Source: Manihot esculenta (Eukaryota > Streptophyta > Magnoliopsida > Malpighiales > Euphorbiaceae). Taken from it: a stretch of 64,000 nt of DNA. The notes beneath the pieces are model-generated. The model was given only the letters and a program-made list of their open reading frames with translations. It ran no database searches and was not told the origin of the DNA. The position numbers and the translations under genes were made by a program. Location: positions 15,276,295-15,340,294 of the forward strand of contig NC_035164.2 in the NCBI RefSeq assembly GCF_001659605.2, read 5' to 3'. This document shows positions 1 to 11,513 of the stretch, piece by piece (the first letter of the stretch is position 1; each line of letters opens with the position of its first letter).

Positions 1-1
1 G

Positions 2-3000
2 AAGATGACAGATTACCTCAAGCTGGATGCTCCCAAGTACAAGTCAGGGGATGACCCCTTTGAGTATCTGAGAGTAGTGAAGACAATAACTGATGAGCTA
101 GGGGCAAGTGACAGCAGGGCCATTCAGATGGCAGGGTTCACTTTAAAGTGCAAGAAGGCACGGGAATGGTTCAAGTGTTATGTGGACCCGAGACTAGACG
201 GTATGACATGGGAGGAATTTGCGAATGAGTTCGCTGGATGGGCTTTTCCAGACAGTTCCAGAGAACTGAAGATCATTGAGTTTGAGCAACTAAGGCAGTC
301 AGAGCACATGGGTGTAGAGGAGTTCACGGATAAATTCTTGGAGCTATTGCCTTTTTCAGGGCAAGCTCTAGATACAGATACGAAGAAAGCCAAGAGGTAT
401 GTTATGAAGCTGCATTCCAGGTACTCCTCATTGATTCAGTCAGCTGAGAGAGAAAGTTTCCACACTGTGGTGGATATGGCTCGAAGAATGGAGGCAAGTG
501 CTATAGTTGAGGGGTCAGTGAAGTAGTCAGTGACCCAGTCTTCAGGGGTTAAGACCCCAGGCAGAGGAGGGCCAGGTCTCTCTTCTCAGAGCTCAGGAAA
601 GAAGAGGTGGGATAACACCACCAAGAAGCCGAAGAAGAATAAGTTTTGGAATAAGTTGAAATCCGATATGGGATTTGGCGGTGGCTCGAGCTCAGGCTCA
701 GATGGTACAGAATGTCAGAGATGTGGAAGACCGCACAGGGGAGTGTGTCGGGCTGGGACTAATACATGTTTCAGATGTGGACAGGAGGGACACATAGCTC
801 GGGAGTGTCCTAGAGCACCTTTTATGGGCCAACCCTAGCAGACAGCTTCTGGTAGTGTGGCACAGCCAGCAGTTCCAGCCACAACTCAGGGCAGTGGCAG
901 AGGTAGAGGGAGAGGGGCATCCTCTTCTTTTGGTTCCCGAGGTGAAGGTCCATCAGCTCCAGCCAGGATCTTCACCATGACTCAGCAGGAGGCTAACACA
1001 TCCAACACCGTGGTGTCAGGTAATCTCGTCATTGGGTGTTCTGATGTGTATGCATTAATGGACCCGGGTGCATCTCATTCATTTATTGCTCCGAGAGCCG
1101 TTGAGAGGTTGGGTCTGGTAGTCTCTGGGTTAGAGTGTCCCCTCTGGGTCAGTGGACCCAAGTGTGACCCGTCAGTGGCAGTGTCAGTCTGCCAGTACAG
1201 TCCAGTTTTTGTTGAGGGAAGATGCCTCTCCGCCGACCTTGTGGTTCTAGATTTGACAGACTTTGACGTCATTCTAGGGATGGATTGGCTATCTACCCAT
1301 GGTGCTACCTTGGACTGCAGGGACAAGGTAGTCAGGTTCAGAGATCAGAACGGGTCAGAGGTCGTCTTTAGAGGAGACAAGAGGGGCACACCTAGAGGTC
1401 TGATATCAGCTCTTCAGGCTCGTAGGTTGCTTAGGAAGGGATGTCAGGGGTACTTAGCTCATGTGAGAGAGCTAGACAGTCAGGTCAGGGAGCCGGCCTC
1501 GGTGCCAGTTGTCAGAGAGTTTCAGGATGTCTTTCCAGACGAGCTTCCAAGTTTACCACCTGCTAAGGAGATAGAGTTCGAGATAGAGTTGGTGCCTGGA
1601 ACTAGACCGATCTCTATCCCTCCCTACAGGATGGCCCCAGCCGAGTTAAAGGAGTTGAAAGAGCAGTTGCAAGAGCTGGTAGAAAAGGGCTTCATCCGAC
1701 AGAGTACCTCACCTTGAGGTGCTCCGGTCTTGTTTGTGAGAAAGAAGGATGGGTCCCTCAGACTTTGTATCGACTACAGGCAGTTGAACAAAGTCACTAC
1801 CAAAAATAGGTACCCTTTGCCAAGGATCGATGATCTATTCGACCAGCTAGCAGGAGCGGGTTGTTTCTCTAAAATAGATCTGAGATCGGGGTACCATCAG
1901 CTGAGGATAAGGGATGAAGACGTGCCAAAGACAGCTTTCAGGACCAGATATGGGCATTTTGAGTTCCTTGTAATGCCATTCGGGTTAACCAACGCCCCTA
2001 CAGCATTCATGGATCTCATAAACAGAGTATTTAGCCAGTACCTGGATCACTTCGTTATTGTCTTCATAGATGATATCTTGGTGTATTCCAGGAATGCAGA
2101 GGAGCATGCCCATCATCTGCGGTTGGTCTTGCAGACTTTGAGGGAACATGGCTTGTATGCCAAGTTCTCTAAGTGTGAGTTCTGGCTGAGGAGCATTTCG
2201 TTCTTGGGGCATGTAGTGTCAGAGAATGGGATTGAGGTAGACCCCAAAAAGACAGAAACTGTGGCTAACTGGCCTAGACCCACTTCAGTGATGGAGATCA
2301 GGAGTTTCTTGGGTTTGGCAGGTTACTACAGGAGGTTCGTTCAGGACTTCTCAAAGATAGCAGCTCCTCTGACCAGGTTAACCAGGAAGAATCAGAAGTT
2401 TCTGTGGACCGACCAGTGCGAGGAGAGTTTTGAAGAGCTTAAGAAGAGGTTGACTTCAGCACCAGTGTTAGCTCTGCCATCCAGTGATGAGGACTTTACG
2501 GTCTTTTATGATGCATCCCGTGTGGGACTGGGTTGTGTACTAATGCAGAATGAGAGGGTGATCGCTTATGCTTCTAGGCAGCTGAAGAAGCATGAGTTGA
2601 ATTACCCCACACATGACCTAGAGATGGCAGCAGTAATTTTTGCACTCAAGATGTGGAGGCACTACCTCTATGGGGTTAAATGTGAGATCTTTACAGATCA
2701 TAAAAGCCTGCAGTACATCCTGAGTCAAAGAGATTTGAATTTGAGACAGAGGAGATGGGTGGAGCTGCTGAGTGACTATGATTGCAAGATTCAGTACCAT
2801 CCGGGTAAGGCGAATGTTGTGGCAGACGCCCTAAGCCGGAAGTCACTAGGCAGTTTATCCCACATATCGGCAGAGAGGAGGCCAGTGGTGAAGGAGCTCT
2901 ACAAGCTCATTGAGGAAGGTCTACAGATGGAGTTGTCTGGTACAGGTGCCTTGGTGGCCTAGATGAGAGTGGCACCCGTGTTTCTGGAGCAGGTGGCTCA

Positions 3001-4399
3001 GAAACAGCTTGAGGACCCGGAGTTAGTGAAGATTGCCAGGACTGTTCAGTCAGGCAATGATAGTGAGTTCAGATTCGACAGCAAGGGGATCCTCCACTAT
3101 GGGAGCAGACTATGTGTACCAGATGACATCGGGCTAAAAGGAGACATTATGAGAGAGGCTCATAATGCAAGATACAGCATTCACCCCGGAGCCACCAAGA
3201 TGTATCAAGATCTGAAGAAGGTTTATTGGTGGCCAGCTATGAAGAAAGAAGTGGCACAGTTTGTGTTAGCCTGCGAAGTGTGTCAGAGGGTGAAGCTGGA
3301 ACATCAGAAGCCGGCTGGAATGCTTAACCCGCTACCTATTCCAGAATGGAAATGGGAAAATATAGCTATGGACTTCGTAGTGGGGTTACCGGCGACGTCC
3401 AACAGATTGGACTCCATATGGGTGATCATGGACAGACTCACCAAATCTGCTCACTTTATTCCTGTCAGGAGTGGCTATTCTGTGGACAAGTTGGCGCAGG
3501 TGTATGTTGACGAGATCGTCAGGCTGCATGGGGTTCCTGTTTCTATAGTGTCAGATAGAGGGCCCCAGTTCACCTCCAGATTTTGGCGGAGTCTGCAGAA
3601 TGCCATGGGTACTAGGTTGGATTTCAGTACTGCCTTCCACCCACAGACGGACGGACAATCAGAAAGGACCATCCAGACCATAGAGGATATGCTCAGAATG
3701 TGTGTGCTGGACTTTGGCGGTTCTTGGAGGCAGCATCTACCTGTGGTGGAGTTTGCCTACAATAACAGCCATCATGCTAGCATCGGGATGGCTCCATATG
3801 AAGCTTTATATGGAAGGAAGTGCAGATCACCTGTTTGCTGGGAAGAGGTTGGAGAAAAGGCCTTGGCAGGGCCTGAGCTTGTAGAGATTACCAGCAGGGT
3901 AGTACCCATAATCAGAGAAAGAATCAAGACTGCTGCAAGCAGGCAGAAGAGTTATGCAGACGTCCGCAGAAGACAGTTAGAGTTTCAGGAGGGGGATCTG
4001 GTATTGCTCAAGGTGTCTCCAATGAAAGGAGTGGTTCGCTTTGGGAAGAAAGGTAAACTAGCCCCACGATACATCGGACCCTTTGAAATCTTGCAAAAGA
4101 TTGAGAATATGTCGTACAAGCTGGATTTACCTGCTTCAATGGAAAGAATCCATCCGGTTTTCCATGTTTCAATGTTGAGGAAGTTTGTGTCAGATCCGAG
4201 CAAGGTTCTTAGTGAGCCTGATGTGGAGGTCCAAGAGGATCTCACCTATGTTGAACAGCCAGTACGGATCATAGACACCCAGATCAGAAAGTTAAGGAAC
4301 AAGGAAATCCCGATGGTGAAAGTCCTGTGGAACCACCACAATTTGGAGGAGTGCACTTGGGAGACACGGGAGTCTATGTTGTACCCTCATCTCTTTTAA
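2..4399 (+). pseudogene. gag-pol polyprotein pseudogene of Element 1
   Basis: One frame runs through the whole stretch but is broken by four stop codons: TAG at 524, TAG at 836, TGA at 1715 and TAG at 2960. No frameshift is seen. Visible parts in order are the Gag core, a CCHC knuckle ([14 protein letters not shown], near 770-811), retropepsin with DPGAS (near 1063), RT with FIDD (near 2068), RNase H with FYDAS, integrase HHCC zinc-binding region and DDE core (VSDRGPQF, then SERTIQT), and a C-terminal chromodomain. Close to the end it reads ESMLYPHLF where Elements 2 and 3 have two extra residues, so six bases are missing. The catalytic motifs are still readable, so inactivation is recent or limited to point changes. 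It cannot give a full polyprotein without four readthroughs. Confidence 0.93.
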
Positions 4400-4470
4400 G
4401 GTTAGATCTCTATGTGTTTATGTGTTATGTATGTATGTTATGTTTTATGTCATGCTATGTGCTAGTTGAG

Positions 4471-4506
4471 GAACATTCAGGGACGAATGTTCTTAAGGGG
4501 GGGAGA
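4471..4506 (+). other. Hairpin plus polypurine tract of Element 1
   Basis: The polypurine tract AAGGGGGGGAGA (4495-4506) ends one base before the 3' LTR and would prime plus-strand DNA synthesis. Directly upstream is an inverted repeat, GAACATTCA (4471-4479) and CGAATGTTC (4484-4492), with a 4-base loop and one mismatch. The same hairpin, perfect, precedes the tract in Elements 2 and 3. Confidence 0.8.
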
Positions 4507-4507
4507 T

Positions 4508-6789
4508 TGTAATACCCGGCTAGACTCCGGTATCGGAATTCCTACCGTCCGGTGGAATCTCGGATGTCGGAAGCCTCTAGTAGGGTAGAATCATGTTTTC
4601 ATAAAATGTTTTAAGGTATTTCATGGTTTTAAGTAAAATGGAAATGAGTTTTTGCATTAAAACAACCTTGGAGGAAAACTTAGGTTCGGCCGCCGAACCT
4701 CAAGTTCGGCCGCCGAACATGCATGCCTTCGGGATCGCCTTTAGGCCCCCGAAAGCATAAGTGAGGAAGCCCAAGTTCGGCCGCCGAACATGGCATGCAT
4801 GCGGAGGCACATTCGGCCCCCGAACGTGGCCTGGCCAGCCACTATAAAAGGGTCCCTTAGCCGAAAACGGGCGAGTTTTTCCCCATTTTCGGCCAAGGTG
4901 AGCTTTCCGCCGCCCCTCACCGATCTTTGATGTTTTTCCTCTAGATCTTTCAATTTTTTCACATGTTTTAACTTCGTTTTGAAGATTTGAGCAAAGTTTT
5001 GGAGCTTTGAGGTTCAAGAACCCGAATCTCTTCCAACTCCAAGTTTGGTCGCCTCTACTCTCGATCTTCAAGAGGTAAGAGTCGATCTCTAGCTTATGTT
5101 ATGTTTTAAGTAAGTTTTATGAAGTTCATGGGGGTAGAATGCATGTTTAGTTCATAGTTAGGTTTATGGGTTTTATATGTGTTTATTAGCAATGTGAGTT
5201 GCTTGTGTGTTGTAGTTGGGGTTTTTGTTGGTTTGATGCCCCTAGGAGCTTGTATGTTTGCTTGTGAATGCTTGGGAATGTTGTAGAATAGGTTTATGCA
5301 TGTTTGGATGAGTTTGGAGGCAAAAATGCATAAGGGAGCCAAGTTTCTGCCCTTTGGCAGAAACCAGGTTCGGCAGCCGAAGGAACTTTCGGCCGCCGAA
5401 CATGGCGGGGAGGCAGGCCTTTCGGCTGCCGAAGTTGCCCCCGAAAGGAGACTTTCGTCTCTGTCTGGGACTTTCGACCGCCGAAGGTGCCGCCGAACAT
5501 GCATGAGTTTCGCCTCTGTCTGGGAGTTTCGGCCGCCGAAGGTGCCGCCGAACCTGCCTGACTTTCGGCTCTGGAGGGACTTTCGACCGCCGAACCTGCC
5601 GCCGAAAGTGCCCTGTTCAGCCATTTCTTGCATGTTTTGCTATGATTATTCTATGATGTTTTAAGGGGTTTTTGGGGAATAGTTTAGAGTTATGTTTAGG
5701 TATGTTTGGTCCCTCATTTGAGTCCACCTGTGTAGGTTCGGACCCGAGGAACCGAGGACCCCAGCAGTGAGTCTGTCGCCCCAGTGTCTAGTCAGAGCTA
5801 TCCAGAGGTGAGTGGAATAACTTATTATGTTTTAATGCAAAGAATGAACTTTTCAGCATGTTTCACGCATCATGAATGCCATGTGAGGAATTAGGTTGCT
5901 TGCATTAGAATTCACGAATATGTTGCATTGCATATTTTTATGTTGATGTGGATGAATGTTGGATGATCCATAACCCTCGATCTATGATATGACGATGTGA
6001 TATGTACGGTACGGAAAGTAAGACCAGTGGGACCCATTCTACGTTCGCTGGCACTATGTAAGGGAAAGACCAGGACCCATTCTACGTTCTGGCACAGTTG
6101 GACACTGTTATGTTATGATATGTTATGTAAGGGAAAGACCAGGACCCATTCTACGTTCTGGCACAGTTGGACCATGTAGAGGGCTATTGGTGACAAATTC
6201 ATCCTTGATGTGATTAGCTGTGATGTGATGCATTCCATGATCCATATGATTTAAATGTTTTTATTTTCTGCTCATTGGGCTCTAGTAGCTCACCCCTCTC
6301 CCATTTCCCTAGGTTTGCAGGTACAGGGTAGACCAGGAGGTTTACAAGAGTAATGAAGTCTGGTTTATGTAATAGATAGTGTGGACATGATAAATGTATG
6401 AATGTTATGTAAAAGTACAGTTTCAGTCATTTAATGATATTGAGGATTAGATATTGTGCTTGACATTGTGTATGAGGTATCCCTTTTATTACATGATCAA
6501 AAATGTTTTATAATGTTCATGAAAGCCAACTCATCTCATGTTGTATCGCCCGTTGGGGCATTGATGAGATCCCACAGAGGGATCACGATTATGATCATGA
6601 CTATGTACATGTATGTTCAGGTTGAGTTGGATGTTTGAAGGAAAAGTTTTAAATTTTTATGTATGTTGTTGATCATGTATGGGATTATACAGGTTTACAG
6701 GATAAATGTCAGGCTTGCTACGGGTCCCGGCGGCCTTAAGCCGATCTGGATCCTAGCGCCGGTAGCAGTCCGATTTTCGGGTCGTTACA
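4508..6789 (+). repeat. 3' LTR of Element 1 (2282 bp)
   Basis: It starts TGTAATACCCGG and ends GGGTCGTTACA, the same termini as the Element 2 LTRs. It holds several GTTCGGCCGCCGAAC-type hairpins on both sides of a TATA box (4843-4850), a splice-donor-like AAGAG/GTAAGAG near 5071, a TGTGTAG/GTTCGG acceptor-like site near 5734, CAGAG/GTGAGTGG near 5808, and a tandem repeat of about 67 bp around 6060-6175 built on GACCAGGACCCATTC. Many short open frames rich in Ser-Ala-Ala-Glu and Phe-Gly-Gly-Arg occur here; they are translations of the hairpin repeats, not genes. Confidence 0.92.
4843..4850 (+). promoter_or_regulatory. TATA box in Element 1 LTR
   Basis: TATAAAAG follows the GC-rich hairpin cluster and precedes GGGTCCCTTAG, which is also found in Element 2. 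It is the likely LTR core promoter; the transcript start would lie about 25-35 bases downstream. Confidence 0.65.
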
Positions 6790-7445
6790 TATGCTATTTT
6801 GGAGTGATTCCATGTTTTGGACAACTTGTAATTTAATTTCTTATACCTTTCCCAATATTCATGTAAAGTTTCATTTTTTCTTTGTTTAATTCCACTTATT
6901 TCCTTTCTTATTGATGATGCTTTGGTTACTGGGAAAAATCTTTCTAAGAATAAGTCTCTAATTTGCACCTAAGTGGTGATTGAACCTGGGGGCAAATAGT
7001 AGAGCCAATCCTTAGCAGATTCAATTAAAGTGAAAGGAAAAGCTATCAACCTTATTTGTTCGTCAGTTATACCTTGTGGTCTCATACTTGAACAAACCAT
7101 ATAAAACTCCTTTAGATGATGATGAGGGTCTTCATTCTCTAGGCCTTGAAATTATAGTAACATATGAATCATACCTGTTCGTAATTCCAAGGGTGCATTC
7201 AGTATGCAAAGGGGTTGGTCTTCAGCGGCAACAGCTGTGGCCATATTATCTCTTTGGTTTGTGTCAATTGGAGGCTCAATTGGTGTTGAAGATGATGTCT
7301 CTTTGGTGCGTTGAGGTGATCGGGCAGATGGTTGAGAGGCTCCTGAATTGGCCTGTTTTTGCAACTTGGTTGCTTTCCTCAACCTTTTTGCAGTCTTCTT
7401 GATTTTTGGATCAAACAGAATTTTGTTATTCTCAGATTTGGTCAT
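6790..7445 (-). pseudogene. Athila-type gag, N-terminal part, copy A (truncated by Element 1)
   Basis: On the minus strand a Gag frame starts at 7445 (MTKSENNKILFDPK...) just downstream of a tRNA-Asp-type primer-binding site. A stop near 7152 ends the first frame. Further Gag (LFLERFFPVTKASSIRKE, HEYWERYKKL) follows up to 6790, where the Element 1 LTR interrupts it. This is the retrotransposon Gag capsid region of the Athila group. The same sequence is repeated at 22156-22813 with few changes. The N-terminal segment is Lys/Arg-rich and followed by a Ser/Thr/Pro-rich linker. Confidence 0.85.
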
Positions 7446-7470
7446 AAAAATAAAAACAAATTGTTAGAGG

Positions 7471-7488
7471 TCCCTAGCAACGGTGCCA
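7471..7488 (-). other. Primer-binding site, tRNA-Asp type, copy A
   Basis: On the minus strand TGGCACCGTTGCTAGGGA lies five bases inside the LTR end at 7494. It resembles the complement of the tRNA-Asp 3' end used by Athila elements (TGGCGCCGTTGCCGGGGA), with three differences. Confidence 0.75.
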
Positions 7489-7493
7489 AAATT

Positions 7494-8835
7494 TGATGGG
7501 TGTCGAATCCATCAATTTTTAAAATTCACTTCCCTTTTCTTGATTGATAAGACCTTGTAGATAGGGTAAGTGAGTACCGATCCCACAGAGACCTTAATCA
7601 TGTTTAATTTTGATGACCAATTTGAAATAGAAGAGTAGTTTAATACAAAAAATGAGAAGAAGAGAGTTTTTTTATTAAAGTGATTTTGCCTTGGGCAAGC
7701 CAAAAAAATAAACTTAAAAGAAAAATAATAAATAATGCAATTAAAATTTAAGAAACAAATAATTAATTAAAACTTTCAGCTGAATGTAATCAAATTGAGG
7801 TATTTTACAGTTGATCATTGATTAGAAAAAAAATATTTCATATTATTATCTATTGTTTGGTTATAATGGTCAAACACGCGAATCCCACCAATTCTTCCTT
7901 ACGAATAAATTAATTCGCTTCACGCTTAAATTAATTCCTAGTTAACTAACAACCCCAACACGCATGTAGATTTAATTAGTCAATTGCATTAAGAGAGAAA
8001 AACCCAAATTTGATCAATAAAAATACGCGTTTTATTTAAATCAAATCTACTAATTTTTTAATATAAACTAATATATTAATTGCTACTTGTTATTAATCCA
8101 ATTAAACAATTACAAATTTAATTAGATTAATTAGCAATATGTTATCTTCCCAAGAAATTCAATGGGCCCATTGAATTCTCAAGAAAACAACAATGGAGGT
8201 GTTGTTCCTCGAATTCAGAAATTAATAGGAAATAGAAATAAGATGAAGAGAATTAAAGTGCATAACCTCACAACTTGAACAAACCTCAATTTAATTTAAC
8301 CTTCAAGTGAAGAATAATGTTTAGCCACTCAAGGCCATAATAAAATTATAACAACTAAGCAAAAGAAGAAGAAAAAGAAAAGAAGATGGAGAAGAAGGTG
8401 GGAGGGCAGCAAGAGAGGAAATGAGAGTGAGAGGTAGAATATATTTTCTCTAGGTTTAATGCTAAGAGCCTTTATATAGGCACAAAAAGATAAAACTTAA
8501 TAGTTTAAAATAAAATCTAATACTTCTATCTTATCTCTATCCTCATCTGATTGAGTTTGATTCAACTTGACCCCATTTAAAGCTGATTTTATCCTTGCTT
8601 AGGTGGCAAAATCTATCTTATCTCCCCATCGCCTTGGGCTATAGGTTTAGTTAAGGTTGTAGCCTCCCAGTATAAAAAATCCTTTAATTCAGCTTATTTT
8701 TCTTCCTTTTCTCAACTTCTGCTCACAAATCTGTCCAAAATTAAATTCAAATTAAAATTAAACATTTATATCAAAATTATAGTAAAATCAAGGAGTTAAA
8801 TGGAGGAAAAAAATTGTGAGTTTTGCAACTCATCA
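7494..8835 (-). repeat. Athila-type 5' LTR, minus strand, copy A (1342 bp)
   Basis: Read on the minus strand it starts TGATGAGTTGCAAAAC and ends GACACCCATCA, followed by the primer-binding site and gag. A TATA box (TATATAAA on the minus strand, 8471-8478) and a CT-rich leader around 8350-8410 fit an LTR promoter. The copy at 22862-24204 is nearly identical. The + strand LTR next to it (9203-10510) is an inverted, diverged relative. Confidence 0.85.
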
Positions 8836-9202
8836 GTCGGAAGTGTATAAAAATAATAAACCCTCAAGTCTTTAAATTTTTGTTGATCTAGTCAAAAGTT
8901 CCTAAGAGTCTATTCTTTCAAAAGGGTAGTTTAATAACATATGGCATTCTAATATTTTGTGTACTTGAAATTGAATTGAGAATCAACTTTATGTCTTGAG
9001 AAATACGCTTTAAATATGAAACTTATTGAAGTGAACTTTGGTGAAATTAAACTATTTCTGCTATCAACCTATTGCATGACAATTTGGTTCTTTGCTTTAG
9101 ACAAATTAAATTTCACATTGGTTGAGGACAAGGCTGAGTTTTATTATTTTTATTTGAATTTCCATGCTTGAGGACAAGCAAAGGCGTAAGTGTAGGGGAA
9201 TC
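8836..9202 (+). other. Athila-type 3' untranslated region and polypurine tract, copy A
   Basis: No coding. This stretch matches the region before the 3' LTR at 31990-32357 and, inverted, 62524-62890 (shared phrases such as GAAGTGAACTTTGGTGAAATTAA and GAGGACAAGCAAAG, each interrupted by substitutions). It ends in a purine-rich tract, GTGTAGGGGAATC, directly before the LTR at 9203. It is therefore the 3' tail of a + strand element whose upstream part was cut off by the minus-strand LTR. Confidence 0.7.
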
Positions 9203-10510
9203 TGATGAGTTCCAAAACTTACCACTTTTTTCTTATTAAATTCCATGATTTTGATATAAATAATTAAGTTTTACTTTGAATTTGATTTTGGATATATTTT
9301 CAAATGGAAGTTAAGAAAAGGAACGAAAAGAGGTTGAATTGAAAGATTTTCAGATTGGGGGGTTACAACCTTGGGCAAGCCTGTAGCCCAAGGCGATGAA
9401 CAACTTCTGATTTCAAAAAATGCCACCTCAATCCAATTTTTTCAGCTGTACAAGGATAAGATCAACTTGAAATTGGAGTAAAAATAATCAGATTAGGATA
9501 GAGATAAGATAAGAGTAGTAGAGTATATTTTAAATTGTAAATATTTATCTTTTTTTGGGAAAAGCCTATATAAAGGCTGGTCAAGAATTAACCTAGAAAT
9601 CATATTTTTCTCTTCTTTTTCTCCACTCTCAAATTCGGCCACCTCCTTGCCGCCCCCTTCTTCTTTTTTTTTTTTTAAGTTTTTGCAATTTTATTATGGC
9701 TCTTAGAGGCTAAACAATTCTTTTCAGTTGAAGGTTAATCCAAATTGAGGTTTGATTCAAGTTGTGAGATTATGTGTTTAAATTCTCTTCATCTTATTTA
9801 TATTTTCTATTAATTTATGTTTTCGAGGAATGCCACCTCCATTGTTGTCCTCTTATGAATTCAAGGGGTCCCCTCTTGGAAAAACATATTGCTAATTAAC
9901 CCAATTAAATCCGTAATTTTTTAATTGGATTAATAACAAGTAGCAATTAGCATATTTGTTTATGTTAAGGAATTAGTAGATTTGATTTAAATAATTCGCG
10001 TGTTATTATTGATCAAGTTTGGGTTCTTCTCTCTTAAAATAGTTAACTAAATAAATCTAGTTGTTAGTTAACTAGGAATTAATTTAAGCACGAAGCGAAT
10101 TAATTTATTCATAAGAAAAAATTGGTGGAATTCGCGTATTTGACCACTATAACCAAACAATAGATAATAAAATGAATTATTTTTCTAATCAATGATCAAC
10201 TGCCAAACCCCTCAATTTGATTACCTTCAGTTGAATTTAATTTAATTATTTATTTCGCCATCTCAATTGCATTGTCTATTTTTCTTTTAAGTTTTTTTTT
10301 TTAGCTTGCCCAAAGCAAAATCATTTTCTTTAAACAAAGATTCCCTTCTTCTCTCTTTTTGTTTTAGACTATTCTTCTTATTTAACTAGTCATCTAAATT
10401 AAACAGAGTTAAGGTTTCTGTGGGATCGATACTCACTTACCCTATCTGCAAATTCATATTGAATCCAGAAAAGGGAGATAAGTTTTAATTGATAGATTCA
10501 ACACCCGTCA
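9203..10510 (+). repeat. Athila-type LTR, + strand, copy A (1308 bp)
   Basis: It starts TGATGAGTTCCAAAAC and ends CAACACCCGTCA. It has a TATA box (TATATAAA, 9567-9574) followed by a pyrimidine-rich leader near 9606-9677. A 25-bp hairpin with arms CCTTGGGC and GCCCAAGG sits at 9369-9393. It is followed by TTGCTAAC, a degenerate trace of a primer-binding site. It repeats at 24572-25878. Confidence 0.85.
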
Positions 10511-10685
10511 AATCACTTGCTAACAGTACCCTCAATTTTTAAAAGGAGAACCAAATGAGCTAACTTGCCATTTCAATGAGTAAACTGGAATCCCAAGGGA
10601 AACTGCCTTCTCAAATCGTGCCAAACCCAAAACAGAATACGAGTGCAATCACATTACGAAGTGGGAAGGAGCTAAAAACTGACAG
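10511..10685 (+). pseudogene. Athila-type gag fragment, + strand, copy A
   Basis: After a degenerate primer-binding region, about 50 codons resemble the Gag C-terminal region (LPSQIVPNPKQNTSAITLRS, then GKELK) with a stop near its start. The capsid part that should precede it is missing, so most of gag was deleted. Similarity to copy B stops at 10685, where the LTR-like block begins. Confidence 0.7.
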
Positions 10686-11513
10686 TATTTAAACTAACAA
10701 TTTATCACTTATGCAATTAAAAGCAACAGGCCTTAATTGATTCTAATAGCAAAGAAATAATAGCATAAAGAACAAGTTGCATAAATATTGAAAAATAGAA
10801 GTTTAATAATGGAGTTTTAAATCTCCCAATTCGTCACAAAACTGAAATTTCCCAACTTCAACTAGAAAAGAAGGTGTTTAGCCACTCATGGTGGACAAAA
10901 ATACACAAAAAGAGAAAGAAGAAAGGTAGAAAGGAGGCTTCTATGTTGCTGCTGAGGTTTTGCAGAAAATCCGACTCCCCCCTGCTGGTTTTGTGGCTGT
11001 CTCCCTTTATAGGTGAAGAGTCCTAGTCCAATTAGGATTTAGAATCCTAATTTGACTTGGTTTTTTGTAGTCTTTTATTCCTTCATTGCCTTTGTATTTA
11101 ATCATGAATAAACCTACTTTTTTGAGAAATTCTTTCTTGGGAGTGACTCTTGAAGATGTCATAGGATTGGTCTTGTGGTGTTTGAAGTAGAATAGGACTC
11201 CAACACTTTTGAAATTCTAATTTTTCCTTTTTCCCGCGCTGTTGTCGTTGTCTGCATCAATTTGATTTGGGCGGTTGATTTGCCCAAATCATTTCTGCAA
11301 GTCAGTCCCATGTTTTTGCTTCCGCTTCCTGCAGGTGATTTGGCCAAATCACTTTGACCCAGTCGATTTTTCAGCTTTTTCTGCAATTTTTCTCTAAGTT
11401 TCCAGTTTTCTACTTTTCTGTAAAAATATCATAAAAACATAGATTAAACTAGAAAAATGTGTATTTAAACAGTAATAATGATAATAAAAATGTGGCTAAA
11501 TTATGCTTGATCA
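10680..11513 (-). repeat. LTR-like block (834 bp), probably a solo LTR or rearrangement fragment
   Basis: Read on the minus strand it starts TGATCAAGCATAATTTAGCC, ends ACTGTCA and has a TATA-like CTATAAAGGG (near 11006-11015). It also has the phrase ATGAGTGGCTAAACACC, related to GAGTGGCTAAACA in the Athila LTRs here. That suggests the LTR of a distinct, related retroelement. The bases outside (AAAAC on the left, ATTAC on the right) do not match, so there is no target duplication. A short open frame inside (11159-11386) has no recognisable relatives and is probably not coding. Confidence 0.5.

Larger units (their letters stand above)
1..6789 (+). mobile_element. Element 1: Tekay-like Ty3/gypsy chromovirus, 5' truncated by the window
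   Basis: The window opens inside Gag of a chromodomain Ty3/gypsy element and runs through Pro, RT, RNase H, integrase and chromodomain to a polypurine tract and a complete 3' LTR (4508-6789). The 5' LTR, primer-binding site and Gag N-terminus lie outside. Protein and LTR organisation match Elements 2 and 3 of this window. The base after the LTR starts TATGC, and the undisturbed duplicate at 22156-22160 shows TATGC at the same point, so the insertion site is known although the left target duplication is not visible. Long LTRs and a C-terminal chromodomain point to the Tekay/Del lineage (inference). Confidence 0.93.

Noticed and set aside
5106..5664. Several long open frames within the chromovirus LTRs, rich in Ser-Ala-Ala-Glu or Phe-Gly-Gly-Arg (also near 12606-12919, 20184-20497, 51928-52338, 59594-60004)
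   Set aside because: They are translations of the repeated GGCCGCCGAA hairpins on both strands; no conserved start and no family.
7076..7402. Plus-strand open frame of 108 codons (again at 22444-22770)
   Set aside because: Exactly antisense to Athila gag, which has recognisable family motifs on the minus strand.
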